Shown here: positions 32,640-44,267 of the stretch, piece after piece
How the letters are laid out: every line of letters begins with the position of its first letter
Numbering within the stretch: the first letter of the stretch is position 1
NCBI GenBank assembly: GCA_035235625.1
Contig: CP141147.1
Span: 286,001 to 350,000 of the forward strand
DNA from: Saururus chinensis
Taxonomy: Eukaryota > Streptophyta > Magnoliopsida > Piperales > Saururaceae
Direction of reading: 5' to 3'
DNA length: 64,000 bases
Position numbers and translations under genes: made by a program
The notes under the pieces: generated by a model
Seen by the model: the letters and a program-made list of their open reading frames with translations, nothing else
Database searches by the model: none
What the model was told of the DNA's origin: nothing

Positions 32640-33130
32640 GGGAAAATTATTTAAATAATATTAAAAAAATAATTACTGAAATAGCGCACTTTGGGAAATA
32701 TTTTTCAAAGTGGTGTTGCTTTTGGTCACGTAGGCGCCAGCCAAGCACTGGCGCCTGTGTGGCTTTGTTTTTGAATTTTTTTCAATTTCATCCTTTAGAA
32801 GGACAAAATCAAGTTTAAGTTGATTTCATCCTTCTGAATGATGAAGTACCCGCACTTGTGGCTTCCCAATTGAAGAAAAGAGTGACGGAGGATGGATTTC
32901 ATACTTGGAGAGGACGAAATCAGTGTTTAAGTTGATTTCATCCTTTCTAAGGACGAAATCCATCATCCATCAACGAAATCAACTTAAACCTGATTTCGTC
33001 CTTCACAAGGACGAAATTTGTTTTACAATGATTTTGTCCTTTGTAAGGACGAAATCACAACACTTGAACATTTCCAGCTTTTAAGTAGTGGACGAAATCC
33101 ATTCAGTAGATTTCATCCTTTCTTATGAAA
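32640..33130 (+). repeat. Left long terminal inverted repeat with palindromic array
   Basis: The outer ~150 bp are conserved with 54720-54868 (inverted) and with 63696 onward (direct). The inner part repeats GATTTCGTCCTT and its complement AAGGACGAAATC many times in alternating orientation, so it can fold into several hairpins. Confidence 0.75.
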
Positions 33131-33165
33131 TTTTTTTTAGAGAACTTAAAATCGAAAGCAACACC

Positions 33166-33296
33166 TATCCCTATATAGCATTACATATGTTCCACTCAAA
33201 ACATACAAATCTATCCCTGTATAAACATCACATATGTTCCACACAAAACATATAAATCTATCCCTTTATAACATCACTATGTTCACAAAAATGTTT
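33166..33296. repeat. Short tandem repeat, about 47-bp period
   Basis: CTATCCCTRTATA...CATATGTTCCACxCAAAACATA occurs three times (starts near 33166, 33212 and 33259, the last truncated), just downstream of the PMD gene end. Confidence 0.75.
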
Positions 33297-33474
33297 TAGT
33301 TTACAAAATAAGCATATAATAACTCTAAGTCGCTCTACCTCTCCTACTCCTACGATCCCAACCCCGGCAGTGTTGTACTAGCTCTTTCTGCTCCTCCTAC
33401 TCCTGCTCCGCATAAGTAATAGATGGCTCACCACGAGCTATTCATTGTCGTCTATGATATACTATCAGAGCTGG

Positions 33475-34670
33475 CTAGGGGTAGGCTAGAAGTGGAGCAA
33501 CCGGAGATGATAAATGTGTAGGAGAGCCATGTGCTGTTGATGAAGATGGAATATCAGGGAATGAATCGTGCTTCGGCTGTGTCTGAGCTACCTCATTGGT
33601 AGGATAATGTCCATGAACATCTCTAATAACCGACTGAAGTAGTGGCAAGCTACGAAGGACATCATCATGTTGCCTGAGCATCGAGTGACATGATGCTAAT
33701 AAGACCTCATCCAAAGTATAGGTGTTAATTGTGTCAATCAAATGCACATGTGTCTGACTACGTGACCCATCTCAATAGTTGGTCAGCCGACATGTAAATG
33801 CTCCCACGACCATAGCTATGTCACAAAATATTATAAAACTTATTAAAAATGCAAAGTAATTATGTGTGTAAAAAATATTAACTTCAACGAATTCATTTAT
33901 CTGAAGAAGGGTCAGACAACCTGCAATCCCCGAGGTCATGGCCTTACATGCTTTCCCTAACTTGGTATAAAAATGCAAGAGTGGCACTGCCCCATGCATA
34001 AGTGCCTGCCATGTTGAAATCTGCAAGGAGGGAGAGATATGCAACATGAACGTGGCTACTCGTGTTATCTGCAAATGTGATAAATATGTTAGTGCATGCT
34101 GCTCGATCACTATCTCTATGGCATCTGCTGGGAGCGCATGAAACTCACTGAAGAGCCATCTAAGGCTCACTCGGCTACCACGCATCACTGTAGGAGGAGG
34201 AGCTCTGCCAATGAGTCTGACTAATAAATCCAAATCTCCTCCTCCTATCGTGCCTCTCACCGCCTCTCCATCAATGTGAATTCCTAGAAGAACTCCCACA
34301 TACATAAGAGTGGTGGACATCTCCCCATAAGGTAGGTGAAACGTCTGTCTCCCTCCTCCATCTCTCGACAAGAGCTATCAGTAAAGGCCTATCGAGATGA
34401 ACATACTGTCTATGAATAAAATGTACAAATCCTGCTCGCTTGATGTATGATAGAATACACTCATCTATAGGCCATTGTCGGAGATATCTAAAATGTTTGG
34501 TGCACTCAAGGCACCCGGGGTCCTATGATAAATTTAAATATTATAACCCAACATAACATATAGTCTAAAAAACTAAATAAACTTCATGAATAGTTAGAAT
34601 ACCTCTCCTCGCCAAATAGAAGTTTACCTATGTGACTCCTGCTGGACAAGTACTGTCTCATCAATGGGGC
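33475..34670 (-). pseudogene. Plant mobile domain (PMD, MAIN/MAIL1-like) gene, broken
   Basis: Minus-strand blocks in order: PSPIDETVLVQQESH (about 34650); DPGCLECTKHFRYLRQWPID and IKRAGFVHFIHR (34530-34390); ALVERWRRET, a frameshift, then TFHLPYGEMSTTLMYVGVLL, GIHIDGEAV (34371 down); and STWQALMHGAVPLLHFYTKL, IAGCLTLLQ (33990-33900). A separate frame 33747-33475 is a His/Ser/Pro-rich tail. These match the aminotransferase-like plant mobile domain: LDxxLIxALVERWRPETHTFHLPxGEMTxTLxDVxxLLGLxIDG and the SW...YRxLCxA..IAGCLxLLQ block. At least one frameshift (near 34365) and uncertain intron ends make it a pseudogene or a poorly resolved split gene. PMD proteins occur both in host silencing factors and in plant transposons. 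Confidence 0.82.
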
Positions 34671-37600
34671 TTGGCCTGTAAAAAGGCTCCATATCATCCA
34701 TATGATATGCTGGCAATTAAGAAGTATGAGGAACATATAGTCATATCTAAAATAGAAAGTAAATAAAAAGTCACAGTCTAATTGTATGTTTACCAATCAA
34801 TAGGAGGATTTCTACATCTTTTACTATTTTGCCCATATTGTTTGCACCTCCCACATTTATACCGTGCTCTACCATCTCTCTCCATGATCACATGGTCCAT
34901 TGTATTCCGAATGCGGACAGATCTTGGGCAACCGGGTTGTCTTGTTGCTTTTGGAAGTAATAAAATGTAACATCCCTGATTTTTCTGTAATTTTTCTGCA
35001 ATTTTTGTTTTTTTTTTTGTAATTTTTATGCTATTTTCTGCAATGTTATGCAATTTTTTGCTCGTATTTTCGATGATGAAATTTGAAGCTTTGGCGTATC
35101 CGTATTTGTAATATTCATGAATGTAAGAGTCGGGAGTAGTGTTTAGTCGCAGGTCATGGGCCTCGACACATCCCAGAAATTTTGCAGTGCGAAAATCGGA
35201 CGAGACGTGGGAGAACAGAAACAGGAAGAAAGGAAGAGATGGAAAAAAAGAAAAAAATATATAAAAACCGATCGAGCGCGGCCAGCACGCCCGACCCACT
35301 GGGATGAACAGTGTACCAGTTCACTGTGTGAGGCTGGAGGGGCTACCTGAGTCGGCTGCCAGCTTCCACCCAGCCGGCATCGGCTTGGTGACACCGCCGC
35401 CACCTCCCTGGCCTAGCTCCGTCGGCCGGCCACCGCTCTTCCTCCCTTTCCCGTTTCGACCCAGTGACCCCCCTTTTGAAAATTTTTGCCCAATCCGCCA
35501 CTGCCGATTGCATGCCCTCCAGCTCGCCACCCCAGCTCTACCCTGGCAAGGATGACCTCCAGCCACCGGCATCCCGGCCTCCCCACCCCTCCTTTGCCGG
35601 CGCGAGGTAAAAATCAGATGCCTTTTATGTTTTTCCTGTTCCTATGTATTGCGAACCATGGCTGTGTCGCCGATCTTTGGCCAATACCAACCGGTCATTG
35701 GTCTTCTCCCAGCCCGGCGATGGCAAGGTCGTTGCCCTGGCCTGAATCGCCTCCTCCCCCAACCCAGCACCCCTTCTTCCTCCCTTTTCTTATTCTGGAC
35801 AGTGTGTTTTCTTTTTTCCTTCTCCGGTAGCGTCCGTTCTCCATTGACAGACATCGCATGACATCAGGCAAATGTCTATCCGAATCATCGTGGTCCGGCA
35901 ATTGCTGAATTGACACCTTCGGCCTACTACAGACCAATGACGTCAAGGCCGCCCTCGACCTGAATCATCGCCTTCCCCGACCCTTCCTTTGCCCCATTTT
36001 GATCTAGGCAAAATTTCTCCCATTTCGGTGAATTTTTTGTCATTTGTTTTCACTGTTGGCTACCACCCACTATTCGGCCTCCAGTTTTCCGCCTCGAGCC
36101 GACGACGGTGAGGTGCCAAGGTCTAGCCTCTTGCATCGATTAGTCCCAATTCGTTCGATTGGCCGACCCGCATTAGAGCAAAGTTGCACTTTTTCGTGGG
36201 CTGCGTCCATCCTTCGCAGTCAGACGTCAACCAATATTGGGTTGATGTCCACTTGATTGCTGCTATTCGGCGACTGTCGGGTCCCTTCTTCTCCCAAGTC
36301 TAGCCCCCAGGCCATGTCTTGCTATTCATGGCCCAACGTTGCGTGTCTACCACCCCAACTCGGCACACTATTGCCCCAACTAAATCGGGTCTCTTCAATT
36401 CTCTGATCGACTGTTTAGCCGCAGACAGTTGCGGATGTTAGTTTGACCCAATAATGGCAAGGGGTCGCTGCTCCCGGTCTCCTCTGCACGTCTTCTTCAC
36501 ACACTAGACGCCCCTAAACTTTGGTGTACGTCTTTGACTGCCGTTGATAGGCCCCGTTCCAACCCAAGCCAATGTGTCTAACTCTTTATTGTGCGGACTT
36601 GGGCCACATGTCCGACTTGCGTGGGCTATGCCTCGGCCCAATGACGGCAAGGGCCAGCACTTCTGGCCCGATTCCACCTATGCACCCCCACTTTTGTTAC
36701 GCATGACCCAAAACCTACATGAAAGAGTTCCCAAATTCCGATTCTTCCAAGGGGAAGTAAAATTGTCAACCATTAGACTCAGTCCATTGAAGGCTCGATC
36801 GATGTCATTCCCATAACCTCCACCGTAAGTCGTGCTTGATGCATGACCATTTGTACGATGATTTGGTTGTGGGTAAGCGTTTATAAATGACTCCGCCTTT
36901 GTTGTCCACCTACACCGGGCCTTAGTGCCTCAATGCATTTTATGGAACAACTTCACCACTAGGCAATATAGCCGTTAAAGCCCTCCTCTGTCTCCCCTAT
37001 GTCCGTGAGTAAGCAACCAAGCCCTCCGCTATGTTGTGAGACTTCGACAATGCGGAATTGTTACCGCTGGAGGTAGTCCGCAGTCTATTTTAACATTTTG
37101 TGGCCAATAAAGTGATTTTAGTTGTTGGCCAACCTCCAATTAGTCACCTCCTATTCTATAGTCGCTCTGCCATCCCTAGTGGCACAACCTTGTGTTCCAG
37201 CCACCCTAGTGCGCCCAGTCATATGCTTTGAGTTAAATTAGTCTAACCTTATCGAGATTAATTCCAACATTTCTAAAAATCCTCAGGACAACAACTCTCT
37301 CGATGCGATGCTTTTGGCAGCGTATTCCACCATCGATGCCACCGCCATAGTTTGCTTGCCATCAAACTCGTGTGGATTACGAGGTAGGGGACCTTGAACT
37401 CGTAATTTCATTATAGCATGCTTTGATTATGTAGTAGCATGCTAGGAGTTTATAACTTAATGTTTTGCATGATAATGCTAATTAAATGAGCATGCTTTAT
37501 ATATGTGAATCATGCATATGTTAGCGAGGACTAAAGGTATGGCAGTAAGTAGTTGGTGAATTATATGTGTGTGATTTGAGTAAGTGATAAATATGTGTGG

Positions 37601-38460
37601 TCGATGAGCACGAGTACGTGCGTTTGATTATAAGTTGGTTGAAGGGGGTATTTCAGGTATTATGATGTGGAAATTACAACTATATGCTAGGCGAGGGAAG
37701 ACTTATGAATGACGGGCGAAGGTTGGACTTGATGAGATTGGGGGATTGCTTTGAATTGAGTCTGATGGTATGTTGGAGCAATGAGTTGGAGACTTCAAGG
37801 ACATAGAAATTTAGAAGAATAAAGGTTTAGAGCGTCTTGGGGGATTGTGAGTTAGGGAGCATTAATAACATAATTGTACACGCATAATGTACGTAATATG
37901 AATTATAATGGAAGAATATTGAGTAAGAAATTAGTAAGGGTTTGAGGCCTTGATTTAGATCTAAAGGGTTTCCTTGAGGAGTTCGAGTAAGACAATCTAG
38001 CTCTAAGGCGAATGGTGGGGAATGTAAGGTGGTAAGTAGATGATAGTAAGATTATGCTGGTATGGAGTTCGAGTTTCACAAGTAAGACTATGCAAAGATC
38101 CGTAAGGTTGTAACTATAAGGGTGGGGGATTAGCTTAGTAAAGGATGCTACCTTTTGTGGATTGGAACTTTAGAACGGGCGTATTTCTAGCCTTGTTGGC
38201 TGAAGAATATAAGATGGAAGTAGTTCCGAGCATAATTTTACATTCATAAGTTACTTAATATGAACTTGAATGGTAAGTAACCCTAATTTGATAACATTGT
38301 GAGTTTGAGATTGAGGGTTTTGATGGATTAAGTTCTTTTTTGAGCCAGTCGATAGGTTATCGACTAAGCATCCTTCTTGGTCTAGCCATGGTGTTATCCA
38401 GCGGGATTGGTCTTGGTGATGTATTTCAGACCAGACGTTTGATGCTCTATTGAGAGCGCT

Positions 38461-38645
38461 GTAAGTTTTCGCCCTTCATGGGCACTATATGTATTTCTAC
38501 CTACATATGGCACTGTATCTTCCGCCCAAAAGTGGCATTGTAAGATTCCTACCCAAGATTAGCATCATATGTTTTCCACCCTTAGTTGACACTGTATGGC
38601 CCTTGTTTGCACTATATGGCCCTTGTTGGCACTGTATGGCCTGAG
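38461..38645 (+). repeat. Imperfect tandem repeat with GGCACTRTATG core
   Basis: About six degenerate units of 30-40 bp with TTGGCACTGTATGGCC or GGCACTATATG at their core. They end right at the nested unit's left edge. Confidence 0.75.
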
Positions 38646-38647
38646 AG

Positions 38648-41600
38648 TGTAACATCCGGGAATTTTCTAAATTCTCGAAGTCGACTACGTGGAAATTAGG
38701 GTGTTGGACCCATTGACTTTTTAATGAGCATAACATAATTTTCAGTTTCAAGTGATGGTTGAATCCTATACGAATGGAAAGTAGACAGAAAGAGCTTTGA
38801 AACGCCACCAAGAACGTGCAAATTGGAGTTCAGATGAGGGAGATACGACCATTCAAAGTTATATATAAAGCGTAAGACCTGTTTACCCGAATCAGACGCG
38901 TAAATTGGCCGTTTTGAGTCATATTAATAAAATGTAGGCCTAGGTAGCCCAATTGGCCCAACTCTGAATGAGATTAGAAAACCCTACTCTATGGATATAA
39001 AAAGGTGAATTAGAGCTCTTGGGGGGGAAGCGAAAGAGTAGGACGGTCATTGGAATTTTTCGGCGAGACTCCGGCGAGGCATTGGCAGCGATGGATCGAC
39101 GACAAATCGGCCATTAAGGTAGGACTTTGAGTCGAGATTAGTAGATCATTACAATAAATTTTAATGTACCATTACTTCTGCAATTATGTATTTTATAATT
39201 TACATAACTCTATTCTGCAATTTCGTTAAGAAGTAGTTTTAGTAATTTATTTTGATCCTACCGGCTGGCCGCCGGTCGGCAGCCAACCGGTCAGCGACCG
39301 ACTTGTCTTCATGCACTGGACTCCCTTAGTGGAGGGCTAGGAACCGGCATGTGGCCAGCACTGGGCAGGACACCGTGTTGATGCACAGATGTAAAAAAAA
39401 AGAAGAAGATAGCAGGCGTTGGCGGCTCTAGCCGAGGCCGCGCTAGTCTCGGCCGCATTATTCTAGGCCATGACTGCCCCAGATGAGCTGGCCTAGGCTG
39501 CGCTGGCCCCAGACGTGGTGGCTTCGCCGTCTGTTAAAAAAAAAGAGAAAATAGGGAAAATGGCTATTTTGGCCGCAGTCTGGCCACCGGACGGTGGCGG
39601 GATCAACACCGTCGGTTCTGCTGTGCGCCGGTGGGCCGCCATCCCTTCGCCGCGAAAGGGGGCGCCGCCGCCAGAGGCCGAATGGCCTCTGGCCGGTTGT
39701 GGGGAAGACGACCCCGCGGGTCATCTGTGATCATCGGACCAGGTCGGCTAACCCGACCCGGTTCGGTTCCATTCTAAAAATAATAATAATAATAATAATA
39801 ATAACTGAACCAGGTCCGGTTCAGTAAGCTATCACTTTCAGAAAAATTCGAAACAAATTATGAAGAACTATGATTATATGCTAAGTGTCCTTACCAAGTA
39901 TCAGACTAGGGAAGAATTCCAAAAGCTTTGAAACGACTAATTTAGCCCTGTGAGTTGAATCATAAAAATAATGATTAGTGACCAGATTTAGGGGCTCCGG
40001 TACAGGGACTTATTAGTTGATCCAAAATTTGGGAAAATTCTCAGTAAGTGTTTAATGGGCAACCTAATTATAGGCCAAACCTCTTATTGATGAAAAATAC
40101 CAGTGAGTAGGTAATTGACCATTTTGCCCCTAGGTTTAATCATAAACCCTTAAATCAACCTCGGTTGGTTGAAGGGGTTCACTACCCCGTCACACACTAG
40201 GAAATTACACAGAGTCTATGAAGCCTAGTAATACCCTTGTGTTCAATTTAGGATCCATTTGATGTCAATGAGGTCTTATACCAAATGACAAAAATACCCC
40301 TTTAAGTGAACCCGCCCACATTTGTGTGAATGGAAGTGCGAGTCAGCTTGAGAGTGGAACCTCCAGAGAGGATTGTGACTTAAAATAAATAAAAGGGTAG
40401 TGAGATGACCAAATGACCTAAGGGAGAGTACCATACCCTATGTGGTGGAATTACCCTAGTGCCCTTAAGGGCAGTATGTTCCATTTCTGTCGAAACTAAT
40501 AACCTAACCACTAAGCGTTAAGGTACGCTATAGTGACGTGGAATGGCTTCAAAAGGAAGGGGTGTGACTAGTAAGTGACACGAAGACCTTGTCAGGTCAT
40601 AGTATCATGGGAAACAAGTGGAAGAACCCTAATTCTTAAGGTTTAAGGCAGCGTATTACATGTGTCTGCAACTGAGTACATCGATCAACTAGAGTGTGAT
40701 GTATGTAACTCATGTGATTTATGCAAATGAGTGCAATGGGCCCTCGTTATTATTTATGCACTTGTATGTTTGCATGTTATTTATGTTGCTTAATCTACTG
40801 TATACTTTTGTTATTCATGCGTTAAGTTACATCAGTAACGTAAGGTTAATAAAGACTAATCAAGAGATATTAGTTATTGGTTTGTGGGCAGAACACCTAA
40901 TCAAGATAATGACTAAAATACCCTCTTTAGGGTGGGGACACGTTCATGGAGTGAACAGGGCCCTGACATAGAATTATACCTTGGTTAATGAACCGAGGGT
41001 GGTTACGGGATGTTCTCTGAGTCATAGATTAGTGGATGAGCTATTTATTGGGCCGATTCACAAGGTGAAGAGGACCCAAATGGTAGAGCGGATACTTGAC
41101 TGGATGGAAATAATCTAGTCTAAGTTCATATGTTTGGGGGAGTCAATGGTCATAAGGACCTGAGGCTTCTATGAATTCATTAGTAATGTCTTATAAGACA
41201 TTTTCTCCCAGAGTTGGGATGGTGGAGATTGCGTTATGCTTCTTCATCGCCACGACAGTTTGGGTATTAACCAGAGGGTCTTTACCGCTGGTCTCCCTCA
41301 GGTCTTCCCAAGACTATTTAGTACGTACAAAAAGTGGAGTTACATGAGCATCATGGAAGGCTTGTGTTTCTTGCCAATCTGTGTCCATGAGCACAATTGG
41401 GATCCTTTTCTCGAGATTCGTGGCAGGCTATTGAGAGCCCTGGGGATTTGGGTCAAGCTACTGTTAAGTAGTCTACTCCAAGGTTGGAGTCCTTTGTTTG
41501 GAGATTTCTCGAGGGGCAAGTTATCTCTTAGTTACATATTTGATAGTACTAATTATCAAACTAGGGATGTGAGATAATTAATAACAATGTTTGATATTGC

Positions 41601-43106
41601 TTGTTAATTAGATAAGTGGAACAGTTAAAGGACTTTCTAAAATGTAAGTTGAAAATACCTAAGCATTGCATGTGTGATGCTATGCTTCTTAGGATAGAGT
41701 AGTTTCTAGGCAAAACTATGTCTGGATCTGATCTTGTTGGAAACATTGTAGATGATGTCTCATAAGTACGTAGGCAACTAACATCGGGTGATGTTGGCCC
41801 AATCCGAAAAATATTAATTAAACCTTTTGTTCTTTGGAAGCTCTTCTCCTGAAGGTAGAGAGGTTTCATTGTTGTTGTGGTGGTTGTTTGGTTCGGCTGG
41901 TTGCAAGTTTTCCAGGCGACATCGAGTGAGACCAGTAGGCGAGTACAAGAAGAAGTTTCTGCATTTCTGCAACTCCGGTACGTAAGTGTTTCACTAGCGC
42001 GAGAGTCAACTTAGTTGTTTATTATCAGACGGGTGACAGACTTGTACTTAGATGGATGAACTGTTGTTGAAATTTTAAGGCGTGTAAATATCATATGATT
42101 TGATATCCGTATTTGTGAACCCCAGTTATCAGGACCTGGATATTTAATCGAATGGTTTATTTTGTATTTAAGAAAAAAAATATCTCGCTACTTATCGTTC
42201 ATACTATTTAAAAATACTTTCAAAAATCTGGCACATCCGGGGCAGTCGTGGCCTGGAACAACGTGGCCGGGGCTGGGGCGGCCTCGGCCAGCACCGCCAG
42301 CACCTGCTATCTTCTTTTTTTTTACATCTGTGCATCGGAATGGCAGCCTACTCGGTGGCGGCCATGTGCCGGATCCTCGCCCTCCATAGAGGGAGTCCAG
42401 TGCACGAAGATAGGCCGATCGCTGACCAGTTGGCTGCCGACTGACGGCCGGCCGGCAGGATCAAAATAAATTACTAAAACTACTTCTTAACGAAATTGCA
42501 TAACACAGTTACGTAAATTATAAAATACATAATTGCAGAAGTAATAGTACATTAAAATTTATTGTAACGATCTACTAATCTCGACTCAAAGTCCTACCTT
42601 AATGGCTGAATTGTCGTCGATCCATAGCCTCCAATTCCTCGCCAGAGTCTCGTCGGAAAATTCCAATGACCGTCCTACTCTTTCGCTTCCCCCCCCCCCC
42701 CTAAGAGCCCTAATTCACCTTTTTATATCCATAGAGATTAGGGTTTTCTAATCTCATTCAGAGTTGGGCCAATTGGGCTACCTAGGCCTATATTTTATTA
42801 ATTTCCGTCACAAAAATAATTGGGCCCGTAATATGACTTAAACGACCAATTTACGCGTCCAATTCGGGTAAACGGGTCTTACGCTTTATATTTAACTTCG
42901 AACGGTCGTATCTCCCTCATCCGAACTCCGATTTGCACGTTCTTGGTGGCATTTTGAAGCTCCTTTTGTCTACTTTCCATCCATATGGGATTCAGCCATC
43001 ACTTCCAACTGACAATTAAGATATGCTCATTAGAAGGTTAATGGGGCCAACACCCTAATTTCCACGTAGTTGACTTCGGGAATTTAGAAAATTTCCATAC
43101 GTTACA
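38648..43106. mobile_element. 4.5-kb unit with inverted LTR-like ends
   Basis: The left arm (38648-39483) starts TGTAACATCCGGGAATTTTC. The right arm (42232-43106) is its inverse, ending GAAAATTTCCATACGTTACA. Shared landmarks in inverse order: ACGTGGAAATTAGGGTG, CACCAAGAACGTGCAAAT, TCGGCGAGACTC/GAGTCTCGTCGG, CTTCTTAACGAAATTGCA, and the GCTGACCAGTTGGCTGCCGA block. Flanks GAGAG and CAGAG match at 4 of 5. The 2.7-kb middle holds no recognised gene. Confidence 0.65.
39774..39803. repeat. AAT trinucleotide microsatellite
   Basis: About eight AAT/ATA units between ATTCTAAA and AACTGAACC. Confidence 0.9.
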
Positions 43107-43309
43107 CAGAGAGTAGGCATTTGCGCGCTCAGGTAAGTAGTATCATGGACCTGCTCTTACCTGTTTGATCTTGTGCCCAATGAGCATAGGTGTACCTTGC
43201 CTTCGAAAAAGTCCATGGCTTCTAGTTGCTCCCCGAAGGTTAAGGTGATGCCCTAGTGGCATTCCCTTCCTTTCCGACGCTAGAGCTTATTAATTGTAAT
43301 AAGCTTCAG

Positions 43310-43625
43310 TTGTCGGAAGTATGTGTACGACAATAAGAGTAAGTTTTATGCATCAGATTTTAAGTAAGCAATATGTGTAAGATTCAGAGTAAGTGTAAGT
43401 GTGAGCTTCTAAGGAAGACGTAAGAGTACGTTTATGCGTAAGAGTAAGATTGTATGAATAAGGTCGTATAAGTAAGTTCGTATGAATAAGGTCGTACGAG
43501 TATGTGTATGTTGTAAGTGTAAGTGTCCAATTGTACGAGTAAGTTAGTAAGACTCTGATTCAGAGTGTAAGTGTATAAGAGTATACTACAAGGGTAAGTG
43601 TAAGTTCAGCCAGTACGATCGTATG
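43310..43625 (+). repeat. GTAAG-rich low-complexity tract in the long LTR
   Basis: Phrases such as GTAAGTGTAAGTGTGAG, AAGAGTAAG and GAATAAGGTCGTACGAGTA recur for about 300 bp. The tract is almost free of C on this strand. Confidence 0.7.
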
Positions 43626-44267
43626 TGTGTAAAATACATTATTTATGCTGCATGCACTTCATGCTTCATGTGTGATAGCTTGAATGCATCTATATATGAA
43701 CTTGCAAAGTTCATTGATTTATTTCCCTACTTGGTATTTTCATACTGAGTATGAAAATACTCACCCTATTTTTTTAGCCCCTTCGTCCAGAGGCTTTTGC
43801 AGGTTGTTCGATAGCTTCTTGGTTTGGACTATTCCCCGTGGTGGGCTATTTTTCCTCAACTTGGACTGCAGTGAAATCATAGTGAGGCTTTGGGGATTTT
43901 AGTGCCATGATCTCATGTATTATTTAAGGTGAGAGTTAAATGTATTATTTTCTGAACTTGTGTATACATGTATAAATTAGAATTCAGACTGTTAAAGAAC
44001 TTGTACTCAAAGATGCCTGGAAGGTTTTTGTTTTGAAGCCCATGGCCATGGCAGGTTTTACTTTTATATTTTCGTTTCGGGTCACGCCTAAGAATGTTGG
44101 TTTGGTCGTGTGATGAATTAATTTACGAAAATTGTTTTCACACATTCTGAAATTTGTTATTTAATTTGATTTACATTCGTATTTTGAAATATTATTTTAG
44201 TAAAATTTTAAAGTAAATGTGTGGAAAAACCTCAGGCGTGACATAACACATAAGGCATATCCCTTTC

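Larger units (their letters stand above)
34966..44243 (+). mobile_element. Very long solo LTR, split by a nested unit
   Basis: It begins TGTAACATCCCTG and ends CTCAGGCGTGACA. Flanks TAAAA (34961-34965) and TAACA (44244-44248) match at 4 of 5. Without the nested unit (38648-43106 plus 5 bp) it is about 4.8 kb. A GC-rich leader-like stretch (35300-36300) and a TACTGAGTATGAAAATACTC ACCC phrase near 43740 fit the U3 to R layout of long Tekay/Retand-like LTRs. No pol genes lie inside. It separates the PMD gene from the transposase. Confidence 0.6.

Noticed and set aside
32780..33130. CRISPR-like array of repeated 12-mers
   Set aside because: Repeats alternate in orientation with irregular spacing in plant nuclear DNA; they are subterminal palindromes of a transposon.
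35143..36816. Several open frames of 60-114 codons on both strands
   Set aside because: They lie in the GC-rich leader of a long LTR; open frames here reflect base composition and show no domain.
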